The notes under the pieces were generated by a model. The model worked only from the letters and a program-made list of their open reading frames with translations. It was not told where the DNA came from and searched no databases. From Prorocentrum cordatum (taxonomy: Eukaryota > Sar > Dinophyceae > Prorocentrales > Prorocentraceae), in contig CAUYUJ010014260.1 of assembly GCA_963575745.1 (NCBI GenBank), positions 647,976-711,975 of the forward strand: DNA of 64,000 bases, written 5' to 3'. Shown one piece after another: positions 62,906 to 64,000 of this stretch (within the stretch, counting starts at the first letter, position 1; each line of letters opens with the position of its first letter). Position numbers and translations under genes: made by a program.

Positions 62906-62962
62906 TTATTTATATATGGATATCTCTCTCTCTCTCTCTCTGTATAGATATGTATGTTTTTT

Positions 62963-63011
<49 letters not shown>

Positions 63012-63012
63012 C
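62823..63012. repeat. (CT)n/(TA)n microsatellite inside the retrotransposon
   Basis: CTCTCTCT with TATATATA and TCCCCCCCC interruptions, about 190 bp, inserted between the zinc finger and upstream coding sequence. Copia coding sequence resumes on both sides (RTLRERALSCCGAGSH to the right), so this is an expansion within the element. Confidence 0.95.
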
Positions 63013-64000
63013 TGCGTTAGAGTGGGATCCAGCCCCGCAGCAGCTCAGCGCGCGCTCCCGCAGGGTCCTCAGGGACATGCGGAGCTCCATGTTCAGGCTG
63101 ACGCCCGTCCTGATTCTGAACCCGTCCTCGGCCTGGGGATCCGCCTCAGGTCGCTGTTCTGCCGCCCCCTTGCGCTTCGGCTGCTTGCCGCGCAGCCTCC
63201 TCTTCTTGACCGTCGGCTCCTCCGCTGGAAAACGCTCCGTCGCGTTGGCGTCGACTTGCTCGTCAATCTCCAGGTCGATGCGCTGCTCGATGGCGAGGGG
63301 ATGCTGCGATCCAGCTCGTCGGGCCACTTGGCTGCGGCCCTGGTCCTCTTCCCGTTCTCGAGCGGCGCGGGCCTGTGGGAACGGTCGCACTTCGCGTTGT
63401 GCAGTGCCTCGTAGTTGGCGACCGACGTGGTTAGTATCCTCATAGGTGTATAGCGTGGGTCGCCCGTAACTTCGCCCATGTAACCGAGCTGACAGCCGTG
63501 CGGCGTGCACTCCACCAGGGCGCCATCCTCGATTAACTTCTTGGCATTCATCTCGGGCTGGTCGCATGCGCTCGATCCGAGGGGCTGCTCCAGTAGAACT
63601 AGTCGGCTGCGTCCAACTCGATCCACCACGACTTGATCAGATAGGGCAAGCAGCAGTCTCGCGGCGGCGGCTGTCGCGCCTCGGGGTCCTCCTCCAAGAG
63701 TTGTCGTCTCGCCTCCTGCCTGCCCTTGCGCGCGGTGCCGTCCCGGCCGCGCTCGACGCCCAAGGGTTGCCCGCAGTCGTGCCCGGAACTGACGGTCGCG
63801 ATCGTGGCGATGCCAGACTAGCCGCATAACAACTGCTCGAGTAGCGCCTGACCCCTGGGGGGTCGCCTGGCACGGGTGGCCGTGCCGACCATCGCGTCGT
63901 AGGTCCGCATCTCGATGGTCTCAAGGTCCCCGTGCATCGCCTGAACCTTCTTCGCCCTCCTAGAGCTTGCCATCCGCAAGGACGGGTCGTCGCTCCAGTC
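63013..64000 (-). pseudogene. Copia pre-integrase region, frame-broken, open at window end
   Basis: Minus-strand segments: RAKKVQAMHGDLETIEMRTY near the right end, SRLVLLEQPLGSSACDQPEM with EDGALVECTPHGCQLGYMGE and MRILTTSVANYEALHNAKCD, then AIEQRIDLEIDEQVDANATE and RTGVSLNMELRMSLRTLRER. The W/L-EQP, C-x3-G and TTS...C..H spacing is one I recall from dinoflagellate copia polyproteins just upstream of the zinc finger; its role is not known to me. Stops and frameshifts occur near 63440 and 63560-63650. The protease could not be identified. Confidence 0.6.

Larger units (their letters stand above)
58872..64000 (-). mobile_element. Degenerate Ty1/copia LTR retrotransposon (truncated by window end)
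   Basis: Minus-strand order from right to left is pre-integrase region, HHCC-like zinc finger, integrase, reverse transcriptase, RNase H, polypurine tract and LTR. Integrase before reverse transcriptase is the copia order. The polyprotein is split by several frameshifts, by an in-frame TGA at 60089-60091 and by a pyrimidine/TA microsatellite at 62823-63012, so it is not functional as sequenced. From recall, dinoflagellate genomes carry many related copies. The LTR start at the left end fits a complete 3' end. The 5' part, including any gag, lies beyond 64000. Confidence 0.85.

Overview
This window reads as nuclear DNA of a dinoflagellate-like protist. The evidence is a GC-rich, extremely repeat-dense sequence with scattered short exons, non-canonical splice sites, a Ty1/copia polyprotein whose domain string I associate with dinoflagellate elements, and no bacterial-type operon, rRNA or tRNA. 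A core dinoflagellate with a large repetitive genome (Prorocentrum-like) is my guess from recall of such sequences, not something the window proves. A 100-N scaffold gap at 53712-53811 shows it is an assembled scaffold.

Layout. 1-5.7 kb: a dispersed element (R1, copy A), then purine/pyrimidine tracts and microsatellites. 5.7-19 kb: a candidate terminal exon (5.7 kb), one copy of a short inverted-repeat transposon (9.3 kb), and two exons of an HNH-type zinc protein (10.1 and 18.8 kb, minus strand) separated by an inferred 8.6-kb intron filled with a 161-bp tandem array, a GGTCGCG minisatellite, two long direct repeats bounded by (AAC)n, and a four-unit CTTGGG satellite. 19-31 kb: mostly low-repeat DNA, an unrecognised minus-strand gene (25.6-27.1 kb), two hairpin/TIR elements (28.6-29.0 kb) and the best gene of the window, a minus-strand membrane-anchored C2-domain protein (29.3-30.9 kb) with a 332-nt intron that has terminal inverted repeats and a CAGGA direct repeat at its ends, as expected of an introner. 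31-37 kb: three direct copies of a roughly 1-kb repeat family (two long, one truncated) around a frame-broken coding region.

37-46 kb: degenerate minisatellites, pyrimidine tracts and isolated candidate exons. 46.2-53 kb: a large imperfect inverted repeat with arms near 46.2-47.35 and 51.9-52.96 kb, enclosing an AT-rich LTR-like block, R1 copy B, a CGGCGCC-module array and a 15-copy 24-27-bp minisatellite. 53.4-58.8 kb: arrays at the assembly gap, then a long CCAAGAGG satellite. 58.9-64 kb: a decayed minus-strand Ty1/copia retrotransposon running off the right end, with a putative 3' LTR, polypurine tract, RNase H, reverse transcriptase with YVDD, integrase, zinc finger and pre-integrase region, broken by frameshifts, a TGA stop and a (CT)n expansion.

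Nearly all supportable coding signals lie on the minus strand, consistent with the unidirectional gene blocks known in dinoflagellates. The few intact genes are islands in repeats. The repeat families also sit inside introns, and one intron looks like a transposon itself.
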